A stretch of 25,911 bases of DNA from the NCBI GenBank assembly GCA_030641485.1, contig DAOWHJ010000032.1:1-25911 (forward strand), read 5' to 3'. The DNA comes from Pseudomonadota bacterium (GTDB lineage Bacteria; Desulfobacterota; Anaeroferrophillalia; Anaeroferrophillales; Tharpellaceae). This document shows positions 6,201 through 13,526 of the stretch, one piece after another (positions within the stretch are counted from its first letter, which is position 1; every line of letters begins with the position of its first letter). The position numbers and the translations under genes are program-made. A model generated the notes under the pieces. That model had not been told where the DNA came from and made no database searches. It was given only the letters and a program-made list of their open reading frames with translations.

Positions 6201-6470
6201 TTCAACAAAAAGCCGCGGCACAGCTACATTCTCTGGCAATCCTGGCGCCATCTGTAATTGCCAGTCTTAATTTAGAAAACGATCGATTGTCTGATTGATT
6301 ACTTGAATGGTAGACAGGAATCGACTCCAATGGGCTTTTAGACGAAGTCGGTTTTAGTTACCTCCCGGTTTTATTGTTTATTTGATCAATTTTTTGCCAA
6401 TTCGCAATGCTCTTGTAGTTGCTTATCGAAGGAAATTTGAAATTTCAAAAAAACTCTATTTTTTCCTTTC
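6201..6470. other. Gene-free stretch with a stem-loop
   Basis: No plausible coding sequence is visible. A perfect 8-bp inverted repeat CTGGCAAT/ATTGCCAG (6233-6240 and 6257-6264) encloses a second palindrome TGGCGCCA (6243-6250), followed by TCTTAATTT. Near 6431-6445 there is a near-continuous palindrome, GAAATTTGAAATTTC. The T- and A-rich tract around 6446-6470 leads into the candidate promoter. These could be a decayed element or a double-strand operator; I assign no function. Confidence 0.45.
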
Positions 6471-6497
6471 TTGCAATTTGTAATCATTATATATAAT
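6471..6497 (+). promoter_or_regulatory. Candidate promoter of the pdxJ-acpS transcript
   Basis: A perfect -10 TATAAT (6492-6497) follows the -35-like TTGCAA (6471-6476) with a 15-base spacer, or CTTGCA with 16. Start of transcription would be near 6504. It is the best promoter match before the 6719 gene and implies a leader of about 215 nt. Confidence 0.5.
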
Positions 6498-6503
6498 ATG
6501 TTC

Positions 6504-6718
6504 GCAAATCAGCGGGGAGACAATTCCCCGCTTCACATCGGAAGATCGGACGATATCAGCCAAATTTTAGTTGAAAAAAGTTTTTTTCCTTCGATAAACC
6601 CTTTCAAGAGAGCTTATGCGACAATGACAAGATCGGGTTTCCCCCATTAACGGCAACCCTGAAAGTAATATCAGAACCAAAGTCAGTCCAGACCAGGGTT
6701 TTGAATAAAGGAGCAACT
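6504..6718 (+). ncRNA. Candidate structured 5' leader upstream of the pdxJ operon
   Basis: The leader starts with a perfect 8-bp stem-loop, AGCGGGGA/TCCCCGCT (6511-6518 and 6525-6532, 6-nt loop). Further down several short segments can pair in mutually exclusive ways: AAACCC (6596-6601) with GGGTTT (6635-6640), CTTTCA (6601-6606) with TGAAAG (6660-6665), and AACCCTG (6655-6661) with CAGGGTT (6694-6700). The last helix ends 6 nt before the Shine-Dalgarno AAAGGAG at 6707-6713. This looks like a regulatory leader, but I match it to no known riboswitch class and the pairings are by eye only. Confidence 0.35.
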
Positions 6719-6925
6719 ATGAACAACTTTATGAATAATTTCAGTAACTATTTTGCAAACTTGCAGTTTGACTGGCAAACAGTTGTCACCCTGATCATTG
6801 CCGCCATAGTGCTTTATGTTGCCTTTCGGATTGGGGCTTTCATCCTGAAAATAGTTGTGGGGCTGGCATTTATCGGGCTCATTATCTTTGCAATCAGTAA
6901 ACTTTTGCCCAATATTGGTTTATAG
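6719..6925 (+). CDS. Small hydrophobic membrane protein (68 aa), function unknown
   Basis: After a polar N-terminus (MNNFMNNFSNYFANLQFDWQ) come two adjacent hydrophobic segments: VVTLIIAAIVLYVAF at about 22-36 and ILKIVVGLAFIGLIIFAISKLL to about residue 63. These suggest a two-helix inner-membrane protein. Start ATG 6719 has AAAGGAG at a spacing of 5; an upstream in-frame TTG at 6701 is less likely. It precedes pdxJ by 12 bp and probably shares its transcript. I recognise no family, and nothing suggests a role in vitamin B6 synthesis. Confidence 0.72.
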   Translation: MNNFMNNFSNYFANLQFDWQTVVTLIIAAIVLYVAFRIGAFILKIVVGLAFIGLIIFAISKLLPNIGL

Positions 6926-6937
6926 CAGGAGAAAAAA

Positions 6938-7651
6938 ATGGTAAGACTTGGAGTGAATGTTGACCATGTAGCTACAGTTCGGGAAGCCCGGGGCATCACT
7001 GAGCCGGACCCGGTCACAGCCGCCTTATTAGCTGAACTTGGTGGTGCTGATGGAATCACCGTACATCTACGTGAGGATCGGCGGCATATAAGCGAACGCG
7101 ATGTCCGCTTGATAAAGGAGACGATTAAGACCAGACTTAATCTTGAGCTGGCCTTAGCCCCGGAGATTTTAGAATTCGCTTTAGAGGTTAAACCGCACGC
7201 AGTAACCTTCGTTCCGGAAAAACGCGAGGAGTTAACCACAGAAGGCGGGCTTGATGTCATCAGCTACCGGAAAAAACTTGAGCCGGTGATTAAAAAATTC
7301 CAGGATAGCGGAATCATAGTCAGCCTCTTTATCGACCCCGACCTTGATCAAATCGAAACCGCCGCCGAAATTGGCGCTCAATACATTGAGATCCATACCG
7401 GGCGTTATTGTGATGCCAAAAACGAATCTGATATCAACAAAGAGTTCTCACTAATTGATCAAGCCTGTATCACAGCCACTAATTTCGGTTTAAGAGTAAA
7501 CGCAGGACATGGTCTAAACTATCGCAATGTCAGAGAGATTGCGAATCTGCCCGATATTGAGGAACTTAATATCGGCCACTCAATCATTGGCCACTCAATT
7601 TTTGTTGGAATTGAACGAGCAGTCCGTGAGATGAAAGCCCTTCTACCATGA
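6938..7651 (+). CDS. pdxJ: Pyridoxine 5'-phosphate synthase
   Basis: Condenses 3-amino-2-oxopropyl phosphate with 1-deoxy-D-xylulose 5-phosphate, the last ring-forming step of DXP-dependent vitamin B6 synthesis in the cytoplasm. The 237-aa TIM barrel shows the family text MVRLGVNVDHVATVREARG, the active-site block GITVHLREDRRHI (His43, Arg45), LNLELA with the conserved Glu near residue 70, HTGRYCDA, and RVNAGHGLNY with the second catalytic His. Length is normal. It is preceded by AGGAG before the ATG, and its stop overlaps the acpS start in an ATGA arrangement, so the two are translationally coupled, a common pdxJ-acpS order in proteobacteria. Confidence 0.97.
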   Translation: MVRLGVNVDHVATVREARGITEPDPVTAALLAELGGADGITVHLREDRRHISERDVRLIKETIKTRLNLELALAPEILEFALEVKPHAVTFVPEKREELTTEGGLDVISYRKKLEPVIKKFQDSGIIVSLFIDPDLDQIETAAEIGAQYIEIHTGRYCDAKNESDINKEFSLIDQACITATNFGLRVNAGHGLNYRNVREIANLPDIEELNIGHSIIGHSIFVGIERAVREMKALLP

Positions 7652-8028
7652 GCATTATTGGGGTTGGCAGTGACATTGTCAAAATTATCAGGATTGAAAA
7701 GCTGGTAAAACGCTATAATCAACGTTTCTTAAAACGTATATTTACCGCAGCAGAAACGACCTATGCTTTAGCCAAAGCTCGACCCGCACTCCATCTTGCG
7801 GCCCGTTTTGCGGCTAAAGAGGCTTTTGTCAAAGCCTTGGGCAGTGGTCTGCGGGAGGGCTTAAATTGGCCTGAAATTGAGGTCATCAACGACCCCAACG
7901 GCCGACCTTTTTTCAAACTTCATGGCAGTGCCAAGCAGGCCTCAAGCAAACTAAACAACCCAACCGCATGGCTAACCCTCTCGCATGAACAGGAATTTGC
8001 TTTAGCCTTTGTTGTCCTTGAAATATAA
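7648..8028 (+). CDS. acpS: Holo-[acyl-carrier-protein] synthase
   Basis: Transfers 4'-phosphopantetheine from CoA to apo-ACP, activating fatty acid synthesis. The protein is 126 aa with the AcpS signatures IIGVGSDIVKIIRIEKL (Mg-binding Asp9) and LAARFAAKEAFVKALGSG (second metal-binding Glu), then ISHE-like LSHEQEFALAFVVLE at the C-terminus. The length matches the family. It overlaps the end of pdxJ by 4 bp. The next gene starts 37 bp later but has its own strong ribosome-binding site and probably its own promoter. Confidence 0.96.
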   Translation: MSIIGVGSDIVKIIRIEKLVKRYNQRFLKRIFTAAETTYALAKARPALHLAARFAAKEAFVKALGSGLREGLNWPEIEVINDPNGRPFFKLHGSAKQASSKLNNPTAWLTLSHEQEFALAFVVLEI

Positions 8029-8065
8029 TTCAGTATGATATATAGTAATACCAGGAGGCAATATT

Positions 8066-8308
8066 ATGGCAACCGCAAAAATCGCTATCACAATAGAAGA
8101 AGAGACCCTATTTCGACTCGATCTTCTAGTTAAATCCCGTATCTTCCCAAATCGCAGTAAGGCCATTCAGGATGCAGTTAAGGAAAAACTGAGTAAAATT
8201 GAAAAAAATCGTCTTGAAGCCGAATGCGCAAAATTAGACCCCAAGTTTGAACAAGCTCTTGCCGACGAAGGACTTTTTTCGGAGATTAAAGAATGGCCAG
8301 AATATTAA
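8066..8308 (+). CDS. Ribbon-helix-helix antitoxin of a MazF module
   Basis: The protein is 80 aa. The N-terminal AKIAITIEEETLFRLDLLVK and FPNRSKAIQDAVKEKL form a CopG/MazE-like ribbon-helix-helix DNA-binding domain. The charged, acidic C-terminus (ECAKLDPKFEQALADEGL) would bind and block the toxin. Start ATG 8066 has AGGAGG (8053-8058). It overlaps the MazF gene by 16 bp, the standard TA layout. The AT-rich TATGATATATAG just upstream could be its promoter -10 and operator, but no clean palindrome stands out. Confidence 0.87.
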   Translation: MATAKIAITIEEETLFRLDLLVKSRIFPNRSKAIQDAVKEKLSKIEKNRLEAECAKLDPKFEQALADEGLFSEIKEWPEY

Positions 8309-8631
8309 GAGGGGATATTTTTTGGGCAAATTTGAATCCTTCAATTGGTCATGAACAGGCAGGCCTCCGACCGGTTCTGATTCTCAGTCGAGATGTTTTC
8401 AATAAACACTCGGGCACAGTTATCGCTGTTGCACTTACAAGCCAGCCCCAAAAAGCGTCTTTCCCGCTGACCCTTGAACTAAGCAATGCAAAATTACCGA
8501 AAAAATCCTGGGTAAAGATAAGTCAAATCAGAACATTATCGAATAAGCGGCTCGGCAAAAGAATTGGTAAAGTCTCAATCAAGGAGCTCGATCTGGTAAT
8601 TGAAGGCCTCAATGAAATTATTTCAGGCTAA
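8293..8631 (+). CDS. mazF: MazF/PemK-family mRNA interferase
   Basis: The protein is 112 aa with the MazF/PemK order: LRGDIFWANLNPSIGHEQAG, LRPVLILSRDVFN with the conserved Arg-Pro, VIAVALTSQ with the conserved Thr, and SWVKISQIRTLSNKRLGKRIG. MazF toxins cut single-stranded RNA at short specific sequences, halting translation; the target here cannot be predicted. It is encoded with its start inside the antitoxin gene. Length and motifs are intact, so the module is likely functional. Confidence 0.93.
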   Translation: MARILRGDIFWANLNPSIGHEQAGLRPVLILSRDVFNKHSGTVIAVALTSQPQKASFPLTLELSNAKLPKKSWVKISQIRTLSNKRLGKRIGKVSIKELDLVIEGLNEIISG

Positions 8632-8644
8632 CCTAAAAATGGAG

Positions 8645-8698
8645 GAGAGGCCGCACAATAAGCCTTCAATTCTTGCGGGCATTGCGGTAAAGCCTCTC
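8645..8698. other. Long stem-loop upstream of the MetE-like gene
   Basis: GAGAGGC (8645-8651) pairs with GCCTCTC (8692-8698). Inside it, CGCA plus AT (8652-8659, a CA bulge) can pair with ATTGCG (8681-8686). No T-tract follows, so it is not a typical intrinsic terminator for mazF; it could be a processed terminator, a leader structure of the downstream gene, or a small palindromic repeat. Confidence 0.45.
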
Positions 8699-8762
8699 AC
8701 CTAATCAGTTATCGAAGTTCATAACTTTACGAATGACCACTCGAAATCAAGGATAAAACATC

Positions 8763-9785
8763 ATGACCCTACCTGGTAATTTAATGACGACCGCAATGGC
8801 GGTTATGCCGCACACCGATGTTGATGATGCCTTAAAGACCGCGCTCTCTCTGGATATTCCTTTCTGGCCGCAACTACCTAATTACAACTATTATGAAGAT
8901 ATGTATGTTCAGGCGGCAGAACATTTCCCCGGCATCATTTTGGATATAAAAGAGAGAACCCTGCGTTTTTCCAGCGACAAATTTTTTGCCGAGCTTGATG
9001 AGACTCTAAGCCACTACGAAGAGCCTGAATATTTCGATGTCAGTGAGCAGTATTCGGCGGTCTACCATCGTTTCTTAGGACTTGACCTTAAGGAGCGCCC
9101 AGCCATTCGCGGCCAGCTTGAAGGCCCGGTTAGTTTTGGTTTTTTTGTCAAAGATGAGAATGACCGACCAATTTTATTCGATGACAATGTCCGCCCTTTT
9201 CTCTATGAGTTCATGGCTAAACGGGTAAATGTCCAACTAAAACGACTAAAAGAGAGAAATGCCAACGCTTTTATGTTTATCGACGAGCCCGGCTTACAAT
9301 TTATTTTCAATGCCATGTCTGGCTACAATGACGTTTTGGCTAAAGAGGAACTTGAATACTTTTTTACCATGATCGAGCGACCGCGGGGTATTCACCTCTG
9401 TGGCAACCCTGATTGGGATTTTCTTCTCGGTTTCGATATGGATATTGTCTCAATCGACCTCTACACTAATGCCATGGTCTTGCCGCTTTATAAAAAATCG
9501 ATCATAAATTTTATCGAACGCGGTGGTACTATCGTCTGGGGGGTCGTCCCAACCAACATTGAACCCTTCATGAAAGAGAACCAAGAGACCCTCATCAAAC
9601 TGCTTGAAACCACCTGGCAGGGCCTCTACGATGCAGGTCTTGACCGTGAACTGCTGCTCTCCAGAAGCTTACTCTCACCGGCGACCTGCTGTTTAATTAA
9701 CCCCGACAAGCATAAAACTGTCAACCAGGCTTTTACAAACTTGATCAACCTTTCTGAGTCCTTACGCGAAAAGTATAAACTGTAG
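8763..9785 (+). CDS. MetE C-terminal-domain protein (core methionine synthase-like)
   Basis: The protein is 340 aa with the UROD/MetE-like TIM barrel and no MetE N-terminal domain. Motifs in order: LDIPFWPQLPNYNYYEDMY, GQLEGPVSFG, FMFIDEPGLQF, IHLCGNPDWDFLLG and SLLSPATCCL. The HxC pair, a Glu and the late Cys correspond in type to the zinc-site residues of MetE, where zinc activates homocysteine or another thiol. Short core-MetE proteins in anaerobes are reported to take methyl groups from corrinoid proteins rather than methyl-tetrahydrofolate, so that donor is plausible here. Substrate cannot be fixed from sequence; a methylthiol or other corrinoid methyltransferase is the alternative. Start ATG 8763 has AAGGA upstream. 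The next gene follows after 4 bp. Confidence 0.8.
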   Translation: MTLPGNLMTTAMAVMPHTDVDDALKTALSLDIPFWPQLPNYNYYEDMYVQAAEHFPGIILDIKERTLRFSSDKFFAELDETLSHYEEPEYFDVSEQYSAVYHRFLGLDLKERPAIRGQLEGPVSFGFFVKDENDRPILFDDNVRPFLYEFMAKRVNVQLKRLKERNANAFMFIDEPGLQFIFNAMSGYNDVLAKEELEYFFTMIERPRGIHLCGNPDWDFLLGFDMDIVSIDLYTNAMVLPLYKKSIINFIERGGTIVWGVVPTNIEPFMKENQETLIKLLETTWQGLYDAGLDRELLLSRSLLSPATCCLINPDKHKTVNQAFTNLINLSESLREKYKL

Positions 9786-9789
9786 GCAT

Positions 9790-11211
9790 ATGAATATTAA
9801 CAGCGTTATTGATTTCATTCTCAGTACCAGTAAAAGCCCGACTCTGGTGCGGCTGGTTAATCGTTTTGCCGTCAACAAGAGTCGGATTCAACGAGAACGG
9901 CTGGTCCAAGCGGTAACCAAGCATCTGTTGGCTGACTATGGCCGTGACGGAATGCTGGGTGATCTCTCGGTTTTCGAAGCCAAAAGCCTGCAACTTGTCC
10001 ATGACAATATCCTGCTCAGAAAACTTAAAGGACGGCTTGAAGGGAGCAGCGGAGAACGCTTAAAAGCCCTTAAGCATTCCGTCAGCAACATTGAGCAACG
10101 CATCGAAAAACTCAAAAAGCTTGAAGGTCCTGACACTTTACGTTTCTTGGCCGCCCTCTACCTTGATGATATCGCCCCTGATTTCGATCCGGTCTTTTTA
10201 ATCCTCTTTCGCTCCTTAGCCAAACGCCTCTTCAACAATTTTGTCAACTCGATCAGGGCGGTTGAAACTGAAGCTGGAACTATCACCAGACTTGCTGATG
10301 TTGTCGGAAAAGAGCCGGTCTTTTTTATCGCCAACCACATCTCTAACGCCGATCATCTACCGATTCTTTTTGCCCTTAACCGGGCAGGACTGATATCCCC
10401 TGTAGTTATCGCCGGCAGCAACCTCTATCGCGGAGTCTCAAAAAAAATTCTGCCAAAAATCAACGTCTGCCAAATCAAACGTGATGATATGATCGAAAAA
10501 AAGATCAAGTGGCTTGGCAATCCGATCTATATTGAAACTTTCAAACAACATAACCAATATATGTGGCTACACAACGAACCTTACCTCTTCTACCCGGAGG
10601 GTGGCCGCTCACGCACGGGTAAAATCCTAACCCCTAAAGTCGGAATAATCAAAAATATTTTTGATTTCATCAAAACTGAACAACGCAAGGTTCATTTTGT
10701 ACCACTTTCACTCTCATACACCTCAGTCCCTGAGGATTTAGCAATTGAAGAGAGTCGCAAAGGTGTCAATATAAGCTATAGCGATTTAATCCAGCAACTG
10801 GCGACTCTCAACCGTGAGTATGGCAGTTTTAAAGATACAGCAACCTATGTTAATTTAGGCCGACCAATAACCGTGACCCCGGACAATATCCCTGATTTGG
10901 AAGAGTTCAGCCTCGACTTAATGACCCAGGTTCTTAATGGTATCCGTTCAACCCCAACCTATGATGTCGCCCAGATGATTCTATTTTTCAGTGAATCGCG
11001 CAACAAAGATGAAGCGAAAAGGTTCTCAGTTGACGATCTTAGAGATGCAAACCACGACTACAACCAGAAAAATTTAATCAGTGCCCTTGAGATTTTCAGT
11101 GCTAAAAAATTCATTCGGCCCGAAAATGGATCTGATTCAGACAATTACTACAAGATTATTAATCCGGAAATTCTGCAACAATATGCTAACCGCACTGAAT
11201 GTGAATTTTGA
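9790..11211 (+). CDS. PlsB-like glycerol-3-phosphate/lysophosphatidate acyltransferase
   Basis: The protein is 473 aa and carries the PlsC/PlsB acyltransferase domain centrally. IANHISNADHLPILF gives the HxxxxD catalytic pair (His183, Asp188), and FYPEGGRSRTGK (268-277) is the acyl-acceptor motif, closest in form to PlsB-type enzymes. It should acylate glycerol phosphate or a lysophospholipid at the inner membrane. The N-terminal 150 residues are helical with no clear domain. The protein is shorter than E. coli PlsB (about 800 aa). It starts 4 bp after the MetE-like gene, so it is probably co-transcribed. Its TGA stop overlaps the first bases of the palindromic element at 11210, so the native C-terminus may have been altered. 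Acceptor specificity is uncertain. Confidence 0.85.
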   Translation: MNINSVIDFILSTSKSPTLVRLVNRFAVNKSRIQRERLVQAVTKHLLADYGRDGMLGDLSVFEAKSLQLVHDNILLRKLKGRLEGSSGERLKALKHSVSNIEQRIEKLKKLEGPDTLRFLAALYLDDIAPDFDPVFLILFRSLAKRLFNNFVNSIRAVETEAGTITRLADVVGKEPVFFIANHISNADHLPILFALNRAGLISPVVIAGSNLYRGVSKKILPKINVCQIKRDDMIEKKIKWLGNPIYIETFKQHNQYMWLHNEPYLFYPEGGRSRTGKILTPKVGIIKNIFDFIKTEQRKVHFVPLSLSYTSVPEDLAIEESRKGVNISYSDLIQQLATLNREYGSFKDTATYVNLGRPITVTPDNIPDLEEFSLDLMTQVLNGIRSTPTYDVAQMILFFSESRNKDEAKRFSVDDLRDANHDYNQKNLISALEIFSAKKFIRPENGSDSDNYYKIINPEILQQYANRTECEF

Positions 11212-11336
11212 TGGCGTTGTAAAAAGTTCCGATATCCTGCGTAGCTGTGAGTTTCCAAGTGCTCGACATACTACAGTATGGTCTCGGACCTGGAAACTCA
11301 CACCCACTTGCCTATCAAAATTTTTACTTAGCCATC
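11210..11336. repeat. MITE-like palindromic element (127 bp)
   Basis: The two ends are inverted: left GATGGC-GTT-GTAAAAA-N5-GATA and right (read on the minus strand) GATGGC-TAA-GTAAAAA-N4-GATA. Inside is a perfect 12-bp stem TGTGAGTTTCCA/TGGAAACTCACA (11246-11257 and 11291-11302). The centre is CATACT-AC-AGTATG (11267-11280). The whole unit can fold as one long hairpin with paired blocks and loops. It carries no ORF. This architecture fits a non-autonomous palindromic repeat (MITE/REP-like). Confidence 0.75.
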
Positions 11337-11379
11337 CATATATTTATTACGAACTTATCAATTTTCATAGCGTCTTAAG

Positions 11380-11775
11380 ATGAGAAAAACTGAAGCTAAA
11401 ATGTATGAATACCAGCTAACTGATGGATGGTCGATTATGGCTGGTCACAGTGACACTGACAATGATCGCTTAAGCCTTAAAACAGCTAAGCCCTACGAGT
11501 GGTGGTTTCACGTGAGCGGGATGCCCGGCAGTCATGTCATCTTGCGCGCACCGGATGGGGTTAAGAGCAGTCCGGACAAGGATATGCTGAAACAGGCCGC
11601 AGCGGTTGCCGCCTGGCACAGTAAGGCGCGTAGCGGTGGAGTTGTGGCAGTTACGGCAACGTTAGCGAAATTTGTCAGCAAGCCGCGCGGGGCAAAACCC
11701 GGCACCGTTACCATCCGCAAGGAGACCGTTTTCAAGGTACGGCCCGCATTACCGACCCAGACCCCAGAACAGTAA
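11380..11775 (+). CDS. Free-standing NFACT-R (DUF814) protein
   Basis: The protein is 131 aa (124 if the second ATG at 11401 is used). It shows the NFACT-R/DUF814 pattern: YQLTDGWSIMAGHSDTDND, then KPYEWWFHVSGMPGSHVILR and a run of helical and strand segments ending in TVTIRKETVFKVRP. In RqcH/Tae2/NEMF this domain lies at the end of a multidomain ribosome-quality-control factor and contacts nucleic acid or the ribosome; short proteins consisting of this domain alone occur in bacteria. An RNA-binding role is expected, but the specific function is unknown. The 3' end overlaps the DUF445 gene on the other strand by 27 bp. No strong ribosome-binding site decides the start. Confidence 0.8.
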   Translation: MRKTEAKMYEYQLTDGWSIMAGHSDTDNDRLSLKTAKPYEWWFHVSGMPGSHVILRAPDGVKSSPDKDMLKQAAAVAAWHSKARSGGVVAVTATLAKFVSKPRGAKPGTVTIRKETVFKVRPALPTQTPEQ

Positions 11776-13368
11776 AACCTGAACAATGCCGATTAAGGCC
11801 CCAACCAAGGCCCCAAAAATATTAATGTAGGTGAAGTGTTCACTCATTACACTTAATAGAAGTTCCTCGACCTTAATTACCGGTAGCTGATTAACGCGCT
11901 CTTCGACCACACCTTTTATTTCAAAGCGCTCACTTAAACGCGGCAGCTCCTCGACCAGGTGCCGCCTGCCGAGTTGGTAGAAAAATTTAACTATCGGCTC
12001 ATTCAAAGAAGCTGGCAAAAAGCGTGACAAACGACCGATTGGATAAGTTAGAAACCACTGATCAAAGTGTAACGCCGCAACCACTGCCAGGCGACGTTTC
12101 GCCTGATTTGACCTCAATACCTGCAAAATGTAATCGGAAATTTGCTCTGTCATTCTCTCCTCAACACCAGCGACACCCATATCAGCCAAAACATCAGACA
12201 ATGGTTTTTGGGCAAACGGCCCGAAAAACTCAACCAAAACTCGGGCAAGCCTTAAGCTCCACTGTTTCGAAGCAAACTGAGCCAACAACCCACTCTTGAT
12301 TAATTCCAACCCCCGATTAACCCGAACAAATGATAAACGCCCAGAGAGTCCGGCTGGCGACAGGGCCAAAAAAGCGGCTATGCGTTCGGACAGAAGGTCA
12401 AAAACCTTCTCCTGCCACTCTGACTGCTTAAGTGATACCGCCAGATCTTTGGCAACATCATCAACCAGTTTATCAATCTTCTCCTTAATCTCTTCATCTG
12501 ACATAGCCAAACTGGTCAACAAACGTCTCCAGAACCCCATTTTTTCGATATAGACATTTATTCCTTTATGGAGTCGTTTTTTTAAACCAAATCTTATATC
12601 GGGGTCATAAAGTAGGCGGCTGAAATGGGTTAAAAGGTCAGGTAATTCACGATGAAGTTCCTGCATTACTGCAGTTTGGAGATCCGCCGGGAAAATTTCA
12701 CCCAAAGACTTTTCAGAGGTAATAAATGCTTGCGTAACTCGATCGATCTCAGCTTCAAGCCAGCCCTGCATAGATTTTGAGCTCAAACCCTCTTGTAACA
12801 ATAGTGGTAGTTTACGAATAAACTCACGGCGCACTTTCTCTGGAAGTAACTTATCAAGGTCAGAGGCTAAAAGGTGGCGTGAGAATTCGGCTGCCGTGTT
12901 GTTAAGAAAAACCCTTAAAAATGGGTGTTCAACCACCCAGTTAATAACTATATAGGCCTGGCGCCAGCCCCGCCCCCACCAAACCCCCCACAACAGCTCG
13001 AAGCGGTCAGGAATCAGATTTACAGGGGCACCAAGATCTCTTTCGATAATGCCATTAAAACGTTCAGACACCCAACGATAGAGAGCATCATCAACCGCCG
13101 GACTCTGCAGTTTATCAATGATAACTTCACGAGTTAAGATATGGTCACCAACCATATCGCCAATACGTTTGGCCAGTTCACCCCGCCGGGCCGGGATAAT
13201 ACCCGGGGTTAATGGCAGTGGTATCTTGAAAAAATATTTCTTGGTTAAAGGCCGAAAGAGCATACGAATTGCGAGATAATTTGTAAAATAGCCAATAATT
13301 GCCCCAGCTAGCGGTGGAACCAGATAGGGCCAAAAAGGAAATTCCAAAAAATATGTAATAAATTCCAT
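11749..13368 (-). CDS. DUF445 family membrane protein
   Basis: The protein is 539 aa. The N-terminus PFWPYLVPPLAGAIIGYFTNYLAIRMLFRPL (about 12-42) is the typical DUF445 membrane segment and signature, followed by PLTPGIIPARRGELAKRIGDMVGDHILT. A long soluble, largely helical middle follows, and the last 30 residues (INIFGALVGALIGIVQVLLFW) form a second membrane anchor. Homologues include Bacillus YheB; the function is not established. The gene is convergent with the NFACT-R gene and overlaps its 3' end by 27 bp. Upstream it is divergent from coaBC, with 158 bp between the start codons that must hold both promoters. Confidence 0.92.
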   Translation of the reverse strand: MEFITYFLEFPFWPYLVPPLAGAIIGYFTNYLAIRMLFRPLTKKYFFKIPLPLTPGIIPARRGELAKRIGDMVGDHILTREVIIDKLQSPAVDDALYRWVSERFNGIIERDLGAPVNLIPDRFELLWGVWWGRGWRQAYIVINWVVEHPFLRVFLNNTAAEFSRHLLASDLDKLLPEKVRREFIRKLPLLLQEGLSSKSMQGWLEAEIDRVTQAFITSEKSLGEIFPADLQTAVMQELHRELPDLLTHFSRLLYDPDIRFGLKKRLHKGINVYIEKMGFWRRLLTSLAMSDEEIKEKIDKLVDDVAKDLAVSLKQSEWQEKVFDLLSERIAAFLALSPAGLSGRLSFVRVNRGLELIKSGLLAQFASKQWSLRLARVLVEFFGPFAQKPLSDVLADMGVAGVEERMTEQISDYILQVLRSNQAKRRLAVVAALHFDQWFLTYPIGRLSRFLPASLNEPIVKFFYQLGRRHLVEELPRLSERFEIKGVVEERVNQLPVIKVEELLLSVMSEHFTYINIFGALVGALIGIVQVLLFWGLGR

Positions 13369-13458
13369 AAACCTAATGTAAATATCCTTGTAATAGATAT
13401 AGAATTGCGTTATGAGACGGCTAAGAATATGCTCATTTGATTGGGTATATGCCTGAAA

Positions 13459-13487
13459 TTGAACTACAATTGAAGATAGCTTAAATA
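13459..13487 (+). promoter_or_regulatory. Candidate coaBC promoter
   Basis: TTGAAC (13459-13464), a 17-base spacer and TAAATA (13482-13487) lie 40 bp upstream of the coaBC start in the divergent DUF445-coaBC gap. The match is moderate, and no equally good promoter for the minus-strand gene was seen. Confidence 0.35.
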
Positions 13488-13526
13488 ACCTTCATCGTCA
13501 ATAATAACCGGAGATTATTCCATACT

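Noticed and set aside
6601..6665. SAM-I riboswitch-like motifs TCAAGAGAG and CGGCAACCC in the pdxJ leader
   Set aside because: The two motifs match short conserved SAM-I stretches, but they are too close together, the GGxGGGA and AUGAA blocks between them are missing, and the downstream genes are not methionine genes.
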